From CAWCQC01 sp963819905 (GTDB taxonomy: Bacteria; Actinomycetota; Thermoleophilia; Gaiellales; Gaiellaceae): a DNA stretch of 64,000 bases. Each line of letters begins with the position of its first letter. Within the stretch, counting starts at the first letter, position 1. This document shows, one piece after another, positions 33,886 through 42,422 of the stretch. Where the stretch lies: assembly GCA_963819905.1 (NCBI GenBank), contig CAWFXP010000007.1, forward strand, positions 62,001 to 126,000, given 5' to 3'. The notes under the pieces were generated by a model. The model saw only the letters and a list, made by a program, of their open reading frames with translations, searched no databases and had not been told where the DNA came from. Made by a program: the position numbers and the translations under genes.

Positions 33886-34983
33886 TTACGCGCGGGGTCT
33901 CGTCTTGTCCGTGTCGTAGAGGGGAACCGGCGCGACGGTGGCCGGGGCGTTCCCGTCGCCCACCGCGACCTCGACCGTCTCGCCCGGCGCGGCGAGATCC
34001 GAGCGGACGACCGCCAGGCCGATCACCTTGCCGAGCGTGGGGCTCTCGCAGGGGCTCGTCAGCGTGCCGGCCGGCGCTCCGTCCTTCGTCACCGCGGCTC
34101 CGTACTCCGGGACGGGGCCCTCGACGACCAGGGTCACGAAGCGATTCGGCGGATCGGCTGCCTCCCTCTTCAGTGCGTCCTTCCCGCAGAAGTCGGGACC
34201 GTCGAACCGGATCATCTTGTCGAGGCCCATGTCGTACGGGCTCGTCTCGTGCTGGAAGTAGTCGTAGCCGATGAAGATCAGCCCGGACTCGATGCGAATC
34301 GTCTCGACGGCGGTGAGGCCGTACGGTCGAGCACCGGCTCCGTTGACCGCGCTCCAGAGCTGCTCCGCCCCGTCGGGCGAGCAGAACAGCTCGTACCCGA
34401 GCTCGCCCGAGTAGCCCGTCCTCGAGATCCAGCAGGGCACGCCGCCGACCTTGACGAGCTCGGGCACGAACCGGAAGTAGCGAAGGTCCGAGACGTCCCG
34501 TTCGGTCAGGCTCTGCAGGAGGTCGCGGGCGCGCGGCCCGTTGATGCCGAGCTGGGGCGTCGCTCTCGTGCGCGGCTCGATCTCGATCTTCAACCCGTCG
34601 ACGACGGAGGTGAAGTGATCGAGGTCCGTGTCGAGCGCGGTGACGACGATGCACGAGTCGTCCGCGGTGTTGAAGACCGTGCCGTCGCCGACCATCTTTC
34701 CGTTCTCGTCGCAGAACGGCGCGTAGCGAACCTGCCCGACCTCGAGCCCGAGCATGTCGTTCGTGAAGATCCGGTCGGCCGCGGCGAGCGCGTCGGGGCC
34801 CATGAACGCCCACTTGCGAAGCGGGGAAGCGTCCCAGACGCCGACGTCCTCGCGAACGGCCTTGTGCTCGGCGATCGGGTCGCCGAACGTGCCCGGCCAG
34901 TACCAGCCTTCCCAGTCGACGAGCTCGCCGCCGAGCTCGCGCTGCGGTCGATCGAATGCGGTGCGGATGATGTCGTCGCTCAT
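33886..34983 (-). CDS. GcvT-family folate-dependent demethylase/aminomethyltransferase-like protein
   Basis: A 365-residue GcvT-fold protein: VWDASPLRKWAFMGPDALAA, LGINGPRARDLLQSL and ISRTGYSGELGYELFCS follow the folate-binding domain, with the C-terminal barrel ending VPLYDTDKTRP. It has no glycine-cleavage partners nearby. It is paralogous to the gene at 11432-12541. The family moves a methyl or methylene group from a methylated substrate to tetrahydrofolate. Neighbours are a GMC oxidoreductase 35 bases downstream and an IclR regulator upstream, so it may be in a small catabolic unit. Confidence 0.8.
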   Translation of the reverse strand: MSDDIIRTAFDRPQRELGGELVDWEGWYWPGTFGDPIAEHKAVREDVGVWDASPLRKWAFMGPDALAAADRIFTNDMLGLEVGQVRYAPFCDENGKMVGDGTVFNTADDSCIVVTALDTDLDHFTSVVDGLKIEIEPRTRATPQLGINGPRARDLLQSLTERDVSDLRYFRFVPELVKVGGVPCWISRTGYSGELGYELFCSPDGAEQLWSAVNGAGARPYGLTAVETIRIESGLIFIGYDYFQHETSPYDMGLDKMIRFDGPDFCGKDALKREAADPPNRFVTLVVEGPVPEYGAAVTKDGAPAGTLTSPCESPTLGKVIGLAVVRSDLAAPGETVEVAVGDGNAPATVAPVPLYDTDKTRPRA

Positions 34984-35036
34984 ACCGGCCTTGTATCAGG
35001 CCGGGTTGACCGGTTCAAGCCGCCTCGACCCTGGCT

Positions 35037-35805
35037 TCAGGCGCGCGCGTAGCCGAGCGCCGCGGAGATCCGGGCTGAGTGGTCGAGGAGCGGCGCGACT
35101 GCCGCCTTCATGGCGCCTGCGTCGAACCGTCCTGCGGGGCCCTGGACCCCGAGGACCGCCACCAGCTCGCCGCGGTTGTCGAGCACCGGAGCGGCGATCG
35201 CGTTCAGATCCTCCTCGCGCTCGCCGGCGACCTCCGCCCAGCCGCGCTCCCGGCCGCGCTCCACCTCGAGCGCCAGGTCCCGGCGGTCGGTGAGGGTCCG
35301 CCGCGTGAACGCCTCGAGCGAGCCGTTGGGAAGCCTGCCTCCGTAAGCGAGATAGACCTTGCCGACCGCCGTCGCATGGGCGACGCTGGGGCGACCGACC
35401 CTCGCGACGCTCTGCACGGACGCCGGGCTCTGGACGAAGTCGACCGTGACCGCCTCGTGCTCACCGGGTGCCGAGAGGGTCACGGTCTCGCCGGTCGCCT
35501 CCGCGAGCGCGACGAGGTGGAGGCGCGCGGTCTCGCGGAGGTCGAGCCGTGCGAGCACGGCGTTCCCGAGGTGCAGCAGCCGCAGGCCCAGGCGGTAGCG
35601 TCCGGTCGCGGCGTCGTGCTCGACCAGGCCGGCCTCGGCGAGCGTCGCGAGGAGCCTGCGAGACGGTGCTCGCGTTGATGCCGGTCCGCCGGGCGATCTC
35701 GTTCGTTCCGAGCTCGGGCTCGCCCTCGGCGAGCACGTCGAGAACGGTCACCGCTCGCTGGACGGCGGCGACATGGCGAATTGCTGGCTGACCGGTGCGA
35801 GGCAT
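35037..35805 (-). CDS. IclR-family transcriptional regulator, one frame break
   Basis: About 255 codons. The N-terminal winged helix (AAVQRAVTVLDVLAEGEPEL, NEIARRTGINASTVS) runs from ATG 35805 to about 35660, and the effector-binding domain (TLSAPGEHEAVTV, GRPSVAHATAVGKVYLAYGG, IAAPVLDNRGELVAVLGV) continues in the +1 frame to 35037. Removing one base in TCGCAGGCTCC restores STVSRLLATLAEAGL, the standard recognition helix. The break is therefore probably a sequence error. It is divergent from a DAO-type oxidase, its likely target. IclR proteins bind small carboxylates or aromatic effectors. Confidence 0.83.
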
Positions 35806-35858
35806 GCTACGGTGGATCCGGCTCAATTTTGACATGCCATTGCCCAGGAGGCAATAAC
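35806..35858. promoter_or_regulatory. iclR / oxidase divergent control region
   Basis: ATTGCC (35839-35844) and GGCAAT (35850-35855) form a 6-bp inverted repeat whose loop and right arm contain the AGGAGG ribosome site of the oxidase. On the minus strand TTGCCT and CAAAAT are 17 bases apart and could drive iclR. Binding here would affect both genes. Confidence 0.4.
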
Positions 35859-37175
35859 ATGACGCTTCCCGCATCCTCGCGCTACGTCATCGTCGGAGCC
35901 GGCATCCACGGGCTCTCGACGGGGTATCACCTCGCCAAGGAGCTGAAGAGCCGGGGGCTGGGATCGGGCGCCGACATCGTCGTGCTCGAGAAGTCCGAGC
36001 CCGGCGCGGGGGCGTCGGGGATCGCGTGCGGCGTCGTCCGGAACAACTACTACCAGCCGGCCATGGCCGAGCTCATGCAGGCGTGCGTCGAGGTCTGGGA
36101 GTCCGACCCGGTCGCGTATCACTACAACCCGGTCGGCTACATGGCGCTCGGCCCCGCCGTACAGGAGCCCGACCTGATCGAGACGTACGAGCGCCAGGAG
36201 AAGATCGGCTACCGCTCGACGCTCGTGACGGGCACGGCCGAGGTCGACGCGTACATGAAGCAGCTGTTCCCGGACTGGCGGGCGAAGGGCGTCACCGCGC
36301 TCCTGCACGAGCACCAGGGCGGGTTCGCGTTCAACCTCGACTCGGTCATGGGCCTCGTCGGGAAATGCCGCTCGGAGGGCGTCGAGATCCTGACCGGCGT
36401 CGAGGTGAAGGCCTTCGAGTTCAACGCGGACGAATCGGTACGAGCCGTGATCACGAGCCAGGGCACGATCGAGGTCGGCGAGCAGCTCGTCCTCGCTCCC
36501 GGCCCGTGGGCCAAGCACGTCTGGTCGATGCTCGAGCTACCGCCGACGATCGACGTTCGCACGCCGTCGGGCGAGGTCGTTCCCGACCGGCCGATGTGGA
36601 CCTACTGGAACCTGCAGGAAGGCGAGATCCAGGTCGATCCCCAGCTCTTCGCGCTCGCGGACGGCGGCGCCCCGCCGGTCATCCACCTGGACACGGACGC
36701 GCCGCTCCACACGGACGAGGGCGAGCTCGTGACCGACGACCTCTGGGGGATCTACTTCAAGCGCGACCGCCATGGCGTGCAGGGCGGCGCCTCGCCGCTC
36801 GTCGTCGAGGAGGACTTTCAGCTCGACCCCTATCCGTCGACCACCGACGTCGATCCGGACTTCCCGGACATGTGGTGCGCGGCGCTCTCCCATGCCATGA
36901 GCCGCTTCGAGGGGAAGCGTCCCCTCTACAAGCACGCCAGGTCGGGCGGCGTCGGCTCGTTCACGGCCGACAACTTCCCGGTCTTCGACTACATGAAGCC
37001 GAACGTCTACACGATCCTCGACTCGAACCACGGCTACAAGATGATCGGCGTCGGCCGCGAGGTCGCGAAGGTCGTCGTCGGCGAGCACTCGAGCCTGCTC
37101 TACCCGTTCCGGTTCGAGCGCTTCGCGACCGGGGATCTCCACCCGGTCTCGCACTCGCCGTACCCCTGGTCGTAA
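35859..37175 (+). CDS. FAD-dependent DAO-family oxidoreductase (sarcosine/dimethylglycine oxidase-like)
   Basis: A 438-residue protein. YVIVGAGIHGLSTGYHLAKE is the N-terminal FAD fold and EKSEPGAGASGIACGVVRNN is the flavin-contacting segment of the DAO/sarcosine oxidase beta family. FNLDSVMGLVGKCRSEGVEI marks the mid-domain. It should oxidise a secondary or tertiary amino acid at the methyl or alpha carbon. AGGAGG lies seven bases before the ATG. It is divergent from an IclR regulator and stands alone. It is a more distant relative of SoxB at 44100-45305, so a different substrate is likely. Confidence 0.82.
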   Translation: MTLPASSRYVIVGAGIHGLSTGYHLAKELKSRGLGSGADIVVLEKSEPGAGASGIACGVVRNNYYQPAMAELMQACVEVWESDPVAYHYNPVGYMALGPAVQEPDLIETYERQEKIGYRSTLVTGTAEVDAYMKQLFPDWRAKGVTALLHEHQGGFAFNLDSVMGLVGKCRSEGVEILTGVEVKAFEFNADESVRAVITSQGTIEVGEQLVLAPGPWAKHVWSMLELPPTIDVRTPSGEVVPDRPMWTYWNLQEGEIQVDPQLFALADGGAPPVIHLDTDAPLHTDEGELVTDDLWGIYFKRDRHGVQGGASPLVVEEDFQLDPYPSTTDVDPDFPDMWCAALSHAMSRFEGKRPLYKHARSGGVGSFTADNFPVFDYMKPNVYTILDSNHGYKMIGVGREVAKVVVGEHSSLLYPFRFERFATGDLHPVSHSPYPWS

Positions 37176-37178
37176 GCG

Positions 37179-38426
37179 CTACGGCGCGGACGGCGAGATG
37201 CCGTCGCGAGTCAAGCGGTAGTCGACGAGGTCGAGGCGCCGCGCGAGCCACCCCTTCGTCGTCGCCTGGACGATCAGCGTCACGATGATGGCGACCGCGA
37301 CGCAGACGACGACCAGCTCTGCGTACGGGACCTCCATCGCGACGACCAGCCCAGCGAGCGCTGCCGGGACGACGCCGGTCTCACGCGTCCAGGCGAGAAA
37401 CACGGCCTCCTGCCGCGTCCACCCAGCGCGCCGGTCAGGTGCCAGGCACAACGCGACCACGATCGGCCTGGCGACGAGAATCAAGGCCGCGACGACGGCC
37501 AGGGCAGGCGCCCATTCGTCGGCGATGTCGCCCCAGGGGAGCGACGCGCCGAGCGTGACGAAGACGAGGATCACCATGACGTAGGCCGTCTGCTGGACGA
37601 CAATCCGCATCGAGCGCTCTTGCGGTCCGTGCATGCCGAGGTGGAGCTTGTCCATGTTGCCCACGATCAGACCGGCCAGAAAGACACCGAGGTAGCCGCT
37701 GCCTCCTGCCAAATCCTCGATGTAGTAGAGAGCCGCGATGATGGCGATGACCGCGACGGCCGCGGACTCGCGCCAGATCCCAGCTCGGCGGCTCGAGACG
37801 ACGAGCGCGAGGACGACGCCGACGGCGATTCCGATGGCGGTCGAGATCACGAGCTCCACGACGAAGTCGACGACCGGCTCCGCGATGCCCTCGTTGCCGT
37901 TGAGGGCGACGCCGGCGAGCGTCAGCGCGAGCACGGCGCCGATCGGGTCGTTGAACGCCGATTCGGCGATGACCGTCTGCGAAATCTTGGCACGGACGCC
38001 GAGGCGCTCGAAGAGCGGGATCAGGATCGCCGGGTCGGTCGGCGCCAGGACGGCTCCGATGAGGAGGCCGATCTCGGTCGGGATGCCGAACGCCGCCTTG
38101 GCGACGAAGCCGACGATCACGGCCGTGAGGATCACGCCGGGCACCACGAGCAGCCCCAGCCCGACCGCAACGCGACGCAGGACGTCGACGGACAGGTCGA
38201 GGCCTCCGTAGAAGAGAATGATCGCCACGCCGAGCGTGAGAATGAGCTGCGCGGCGATCGAATCGAGCGGAACGTCGATCCAGCCGGTCACGGAGGGACC
38301 GAGCAGCGTCCCCGCGAAGAGCAGGACGATCATCCGCGGCAGGCGTAGCGCGTCGGCGACGAGGTTCGCGACGAGACCGGCGCCCAGCATCAGCGCCAGG
38401 GTCAGGATGACTTCGCGAACCGTCAC
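37179..38426 (-). CDS. Cation:proton antiporter (CPA/NhaP type)
   Basis: A 415-residue carrier of about 12 membrane helices. APTDPAILIPLF and AESAFNDPIGAVLAL are the paired motifs that hold the ion-binding acidic residues in the monovalent cation/proton antiporter family. The C-terminus is short (LARRLDLVDYRLTRDG) with no TrkA-C regulatory domain. It exchanges Na+ or K+ for H+ across the cytoplasmic membrane. It converges with the oxidase gene three bases away. Confidence 0.88.
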   Translation of the reverse strand: MTVREVILTLALMLGAGLVANLVADALRLPRMIVLLFAGTLLGPSVTGWIDVPLDSIAAQLILTLGVAIILFYGGLDLSVDVLRRVAVGLGLLVVPGVILTAVIVGFVAKAAFGIPTEIGLLIGAVLAPTDPAILIPLFERLGVRAKISQTVIAESAFNDPIGAVLALTLAGVALNGNEGIAEPVVDFVVELVISTAIGIAVGVVLALVVSSRRAGIWRESAAVAVIAIIAALYYIEDLAGGSGYLGVFLAGLIVGNMDKLHLGMHGPQERSMRIVVQQTAYVMVILVFVTLGASLPWGDIADEWAPALAVVAALILVARPIVVALCLAPDRRAGWTRQEAVFLAWTRETGVVPAALAGLVVAMEVPYAELVVVCVAVAIIVTLIVQATTKGWLARRLDLVDYRLTRDGISPSAP

Positions 38427-38473
38427 GGCCGTCGATTCTGACGGCTCGATCGGCGCAGACCGAGCGTCAGAGG

Positions 38474-38737
38474 TTGCGCCGAGTCTTCGCGTCGCGCACG
38501 ATGCGCCTCACCGTGCTGCTCATCTTCCTCCTTCGGAACGCGCCCGGGGCGATCCTGATCATGTTCCTGACGCTAGCGGTCGCGCTCTACCTGACCGTGA
38601 TCGAGCTACGCGGGATGAACGTGCACTGGAAGTGGTGGGCCTGGTGGCTCTCGCTCGTCTTCTTGACGCACTTCATCGGGTATCTGATCCTGCGGGTCTA
38701 CCTTGCCTACCGTCGGCGACACGGCGAGAACGTTTAG
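38474..38737 (+). CDS. Small membrane protein, unknown
   Basis: An 87-residue protein (or 78 if the ATG at 38501 is used) with two hydrophobic segments: LIFLLRNAPGAILIMFLTLAVALYL and WWAWWLSLVFLTHFIGYLIL in outline, separated by a Trp-rich turn. No motif suggests a function. It overlaps the next small gene by about 35 bases. Both start choices lack a clear ribosome site. Confidence 0.45.
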   Translation: MRRVFASRTMRLTVLLIFLLRNAPGAILIMFLTLAVALYLTVIELRGMNVHWKWWAWWLSLVFLTHFIGYLILRVYLAYRRRHGENV

Positions 38738-39047
38738 AGACCGCCCACTCGGGCGGGTCGCGATCCTCGCGCTCGTCCTCGTGGCCGCGTTTCTCGTCGC
38801 GCGCAGCTGTGGCGAGACGGTGACGGAGGTGAGCCAGGACGAGGCGATCGCGATCGCAAAGGAGGAGGTCGCGTTCGAGCCCAACAATGTCATGGTCCGC
38901 CTCTTGAAGCAGGGTTTGCAGTCGAAGCCGTTCTGGGCCGTGTCGCTGTCGGTGAAGCAGCCGGACGGCGCGCTCGACCCGCTGGCGGTCGTCTCCGTCG
39001 ACGCGACGACGGGAGAGGTGACCGAAATCCGCCGTCAGGTGCCGTGA
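38703..39047 (+). CDS. Small exported/membrane-anchored protein with PepSY-like region
   Basis: A 114-residue protein from a TTG start. A basic N-terminus precedes one membrane anchor (VAILALVLVAAFLVARSC), then a soluble tail with SQDEAIAIAKEEVAF and VVSVDATTGEVTEI, a pattern seen in PepSY domains, which may inhibit peptidases or bind peptides. It overlaps the preceding small membrane gene, suggesting coupled expression. No family assignment beyond that is secure. Confidence 0.5.
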   Translation: MPTVGDTARTFRDRPLGRVAILALVLVAAFLVARSCGETVTEVSQDEAIAIAKEEVAFEPNNVMVRLLKQGLQSKPFWAVSLSVKQPDGALDPLAVVSVDATTGEVTEIRRQVP

Positions 39048-39184
39048 CGGCGTGGAGCTTTCCTACATAGCGAGCGGGCAAAGGGTGTACGCGCTATCCC
39101 TTGGAGCCGTCCGATCAGGGTCGTAGCCTTCCGCCCTAGCGGTTTGGCGTTGCACCACGCTGTGGGGCGGACGGGGAGGTCTTG

Positions 39185-40636
39185 ATGGACATGCTCGCTT
39201 CGGTGGTATCGCTGATCGGTCAGGTCGAGGAGCAGATCGGCCTCGACTCGCTCGTCCTCGGCGAGATGTTCTACTTCTTCACGGTCGTGGTCATGTGGCT
39301 GATCCACGCCGGCTTCATGATGTACGAGGCAGGCGCGGCGCGGCGCAAGAACATCATGTCGACCGCGATGAAGAACATCCTGACGATCGCGGTCGTCACG
39401 CCGACCTTCTACTACTTCGGCTGGTACATCTACGGCTGCTTCCAGCACGGTGGCCCGGCCGAGGGCCATGCCGGCCCGGCCGAGTTCCCCGGCTTCTGCG
39501 GTGCCACGGCCCCCTGGGCCGATCAGGCAGGGCCGAATCTCGCAGACCACATCAGCCTCGTCTTCTTCCTCGCCTTCCTGCTCTTTTCCTGGACGACCGG
39601 CTCGATCATGTCCGGCGCCCTGATCGAGCGAATTCGCCTGTCCGCCTACCTCCTGCTGACGGTGCTGCTCGGGTCGGCGGTCTGGATCATGGATGCCGCC
39701 TGGGGCTGGAGCTCCGGCGGCTGGCTTGTCACGAACTACGGCTTCCACGATGCGATCGCGTCGCTGGTCGTGCACGGCGTCGCAGGCGCGTTCGCGCTCG
39801 GTGTACTCCTGAACCTCGGCCCACGCATCGGCAAGTACGACCGCGAGGGCAGAGCCAGGAGATTCAAACCCCACAACACGCACATGACGCTTTCGGGGTT
39901 GATGCTCATCTTCACGGGGTTCTACGGGTTCTACGCAGCGTGCCTCGTGATCACGTCGACGGCGTTCCCCGGCTGGCTCAACATCTACCTGAACCCGACC
40001 ACGCTCGGCACGATCGCGATGGTGATCACGATCGGGTTCGCCGGCGGCTTCACCGGCGGCTGGTTCGCGAGCAAGGGAGATCCGTTCTGGACGCTGTCGG
40101 GCGGCCTCGCGGGCGTGATCACCGTGTCCGCCGGCGCGGATATCTACCACCCGTCCCTCGCCTACGTCCTTGCGACCGGAGGCGGCATGGCGGCCGTGTG
40201 GGTCGGCGGCTACATCGAGAAGCGTCTCCGGGTGGACGACGCGGTCGGCGCGGTGGCAGTGCACGGCTTCTGCGGCTTCCTCGGGGTCTTCCTCGTCGGG
40301 ATCTTCGCCGGCGGCTTCCCGACGGGTGTCAACAACGTCCCGTCCTCGTTCGGCGGCCAGCTGATCGGGATGCTCGCGTTCTTCCCGCTCGCGTTCCTGC
40401 CCGGGTACATCGCCAGCTGGATCCTCAAGAAGCTGAACCTGCTGCGCGTGCCGCCCGAGGTCGAGCTCGAGGGCATCGACATGGCCGAGTTCCAGCAGGA
40501 CTTCTATCCCGAGTTCGAGAAGCAGCCCGAGCACATCGTCCTGCCGGACGGCCAGGAGGTCGAGGCCGAGGCGATCCTGCTCGAGGGCTATGCAGACGTC
40601 ACGAACCGCGGGTCGAGCACCCGTACAGGGCCGTAA
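39185..40636 (+). CDS. amt: Ammonium transporter Amt family
   Basis: A 483-residue channel of 11-12 helices. The twin histidines of the conduction pore appear in VVHGVAGAFALG and AVHGFCGFLGV. YEAGAARRKNI early on and TGSIMSGALIERIR in the middle are Amt signatures. The C-terminus is a long soluble tail, rich in Glu/Asp, rather than the short GlnK-binding tail. No glnK or glnB gene follows; three tiny genes do. It admits ammonium and possibly methylammonium, which fits the methylated-amine genes around it. Confidence 0.9.
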   Translation: MDMLASVVSLIGQVEEQIGLDSLVLGEMFYFFTVVVMWLIHAGFMMYEAGAARRKNIMSTAMKNILTIAVVTPTFYYFGWYIYGCFQHGGPAEGHAGPAEFPGFCGATAPWADQAGPNLADHISLVFFLAFLLFSWTTGSIMSGALIERIRLSAYLLLTVLLGSAVWIMDAAWGWSSGGWLVTNYGFHDAIASLVVHGVAGAFALGVLLNLGPRIGKYDREGRARRFKPHNTHMTLSGLMLIFTGFYGFYAACLVITSTAFPGWLNIYLNPTTLGTIAMVITIGFAGGFTGGWFASKGDPFWTLSGGLAGVITVSAGADIYHPSLAYVLATGGGMAAVWVGGYIEKRLRVDDAVGAVAVHGFCGFLGVFLVGIFAGGFPTGVNNVPSSFGGQLIGMLAFFPLAFLPGYIASWILKKLNLLRVPPEVELEGIDMAEFQQDFYPEFEKQPEHIVLPDGQEVEAEAILLEGYADVTNRGSSTRTGP

Positions 40637-40651
40637 AGGAGTGATGCCGAG

Positions 40652-40903
40652 ATGATCGACAGCTTCCCGTACGAGAGCTGGCTGAACGAGGCCGGCGACG
40701 GATTCAACACGGATATCACGACCTTCTGGACGTTCGGGCCCGCCGGCGGGGCCGAAGGCGGCTCGCTCACTGGCACCTATGTCCTGACGGCGCTCGGCAT
40801 GCTCGTCATGGTGGTCTCGCTGATCGCCTGGGTCTGGATGGAGAAGCGCCAGCTCGAACGGCAGGCTACCTTCCTACGCGGCGGCTCGGGCCCGGCGAGC
40901 TAG
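40652..40903 (+). CDS. Small single-pass membrane protein in the amt operon
   Basis: An 83-residue protein 15 bases after amt. An acidic, aromatic N-terminus (MIDSFPYESWLNEAGDGFN) precedes one hydrophobic helix (LTALGMLVMVVSLIAWVWM at about 45-63) and a basic end (EKRQLERQATFLRG). The layout suggests the N-terminus is outside and a short cytoplasmic tail inside. No known family is recognised. It may be an accessory subunit of the channel. Confidence 0.6.
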   Translation: MIDSFPYESWLNEAGDGFNTDITTFWTFGPAGGAEGGSLTGTYVLTALGMLVMVVSLIAWVWMEKRQLERQATFLRGGSGPAS

Positions 40904-40916
40904 GGAGAGGAGAAGC

Positions 40917-41069
40917 ATGTTTCGCGAGAAGCAGATCGAGTTCCCAGCGAAGCAGAGCCCGGTCAAGTGGTTGACGCCCGGTCTCCTGCTCCTGGCCGTC
41001 GCCTGCATCGTGGCGACTATTATCATCATCCTCGTCCATCCCAGCGGCGCCTTCATCGGGCCCTGGTAG
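40917..41069 (+). CDS. 50-residue membrane protein in the amt operon
   Basis: This very short gene has a strong ribosome site (GGAGAGGAGAAG) just before the ATG. A charged N-terminus (MFREKQIEFPAKQSP) leads into a helix LLLLAVACIVATIIIILV and ends HPSGAFIGPW. It starts 14 bases after the previous small gene, with the next gene 30 bases on. Its setting and good start make it a real gene; function is unknown. Confidence 0.6.
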   Translation: MFREKQIEFPAKQSPVKWLTPGLLLLAVACIVATIIIILVHPSGAFIGPW

Positions 41070-41098
41070 AACCAGCGCGTAGGAGGTAGCGCCATTCG

Positions 41099-41338
41099 AT
41101 GTCGACGCTGTACCTGAACTGCGGCCTCTGTGGCCACAAACAGGCGAGCGGGCTCCTGTCGCGTGCCCACTGGGGCCACGTCGACACGGCGGCCGGCACC
41201 CTGCGCGCGTGCCCGAAGTGCAAGACGGAATCGGATTGGGAGAGGCGCCTCTGGGCCGCGGCCGACGAGATCGTCCAGCGCCGGACGTTCAGTCCCCAGC
41301 AGGCCTCCGCTTTCGCGGGGAGCTACGACAAGCGCTGA
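41099..41338 (+). CDS. Small zinc-ribbon protein in the amt operon
   Basis: A 79-residue protein with two Cys pairs, CGLCGHKQ and CPKCKTESD, spaced 27-30 residues apart as in zinc ribbons. The rest is helical and charged (WERRLWAAADEIVQ). AGGAGGTAGC lies ahead of the ATG at 41099. It closes the amt cluster; its stop lies inside a long palindrome that probably ends transcription. A binding or regulatory role toward the Amt channel is a guess from context. Confidence 0.6.
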   Translation: MSTLYLNCGLCGHKQASGLLSRAHWGHVDTAAGTLRACPKCKTESDWERRLWAAADEIVQRRTFSPQQASAFAGSYDKR

Positions 41339-41360
41339 CGCCGCGTCGCGGCGTCAGCGC
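41332..41360. terminator. 29-base palindrome ending the amt operon
   Basis: Arms 41332-41345 and 41347-41360 are perfectly complementary over 14 bases with one base between. The TGA of the zinc-ribbon gene lies in the left arm. It would serve both this operon and the convergent folD gene as a terminator, though neither side has a T-run. Confidence 0.6.
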
Positions 41361-41363
41361 GAT

Positions 41364-41389
41364 GTAGGGGCCGGAGCTGATCCGGCCCC
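41364..41389. repeat. Divergent REP copy
   Basis: GTAG followed by GGGCCGGA, then GCTGA in place of the usual centre, then TCCGGCCCC. The arms are kept while the middle has changed, so this is an aged member of the REP family seen at 31 and 42 kb. Confidence 0.7.
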
Positions 41390-41395
41390 GGCGGC

Positions 41396-42293
41396 TCACG
41401 TGGTCTGGAGACCGGCCGCCCGGATCGTGTTTCGGAGCAGCCACACGTCGGTGACCGGCCCGACGCCGCCCGGAACGGGTGTGATCGCCGCGGCCTTCGC
41501 AGCCACGCTCTCGTAGTCGAGGTCGCCGACGAGGCGTGTCTTTCCGGTCGCAGGGTCTGAGACAGGGTTAATGCCGACGTCGACCGCGATCACGCCCTCC
41601 TTCACCATCTCGCCGCTGACGAGGCCGGGAACGCCGGCCGCCACGACGAGGACGTCCGCGCGCCGGGTGTGCTCCTCGAGCTTGCCGGCCTGCGAGGTGA
41701 ACTGGTGGCACGAGGAGACCGTCGCGTTCCGCGCCAGGCCGAGCCACATCGCCGGCTTCCCGACGTTGTTCGAGCGCCCGACGAGGACGAGCTCGAGCCC
41801 GTTGTAGAACGTGCTCGGACGCCCGCCGCTCTCCTCGACGAACCGGTCGAGCAGGTAGAAGGCCGAGGCAGGGGTCGACGGGCGTGAACCTCGGCTGGCC
41901 GAGAGCCAGGAGACCGGCGTTCTCCGGGTGGAGGGCCTCGATGTCCTTCAGCGGGTGGAGCGTGCGGTAGACCTGCGCCTCCGAGACCTGCGGGGGGATC
42001 GGCCGCAGGATGAGGATGCCGGTGACGCGCGGATCGGCGTTCAGCTTGCCGACCAGAGCAAGCATGTCGGCCTCCTCGACGTCCCCCGGCAGCGTCTCCG
42101 AGACGTAGCGGCAGCCGAGCTCTTCGGCGATCCGACGGAGACGGCGCTCGTAGGCCTTGGCCGCGTAGTCCTCCCCGGCCAAGATCGTCGCGAGGCAGGG
42201 CCGCCTTCGTTCCCGGGCAAGCGCCGCCAGCTCGAGCTCCGCCTTCGCACGCAGCTCGTCCGCGAGCCGGTTTCCGTCGATGACGACCGCCAC
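41396..42293 (-). CDS. folD: Methylenetetrahydrofolate dehydrogenase/cyclohydrolase, one frame break
   Basis: About 299 codons. The N-terminal part (MAVVIDGNRLADELRAKAE, ILAGEDYAAKAYERR with the catalytic Lys of the Y-x3-K type, LPGDVEE) ends at about 41880. The rest (PSTPASAFYLLDRFVEE, LVGRSNNVGKPAMW, VVAAGVPGLVSGEMV, TPVPGGVGPVT) follows one base further on. An extra C in ACGCCCGTCG accounts for it. FolD interconverts methylene-, methenyl- and formyl-tetrahydrofolate. It lies downstream of fhs and soxDAGB on the same strand, where it would process the methylene group released by sarcosine oxidation. Confidence 0.88.
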
Positions 42294-42326
42294 GTCGGGC
42301 GGAATATACGCCCGCCGCTCCAGGCC

Positions 42327-42398
42327 GGGCCGGACAGGTCCGGCCCCTACATCCGGGCTGACCGTGTGGCGATCGTAGGGGCCGGACCTGTCCGGCCC
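42327..42398. repeat. REPIN between folD and fhs
   Basis: Two complete REPs (42327-42350 ending CTAC; 42375-42398 starting GTAG) face each other across 24 bases, a compact REPIN. The 129-base gap holds nothing else apparent. A paired transcript would form a long stem, which could affect fhs-folD readthrough. Confidence 0.85.
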
Positions 42399-42422
42399 GA
42401 TGGACGCCCGCCGCCCGCCGCG

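Noticed and set aside
31754..34813. Apparent fusion of a GcvT-like and a GMC protein
   Set aside because: The upstream part is the GcvT gene read in the wrong frame; the GMC gene has its own GTG and ribosome site at 33850.
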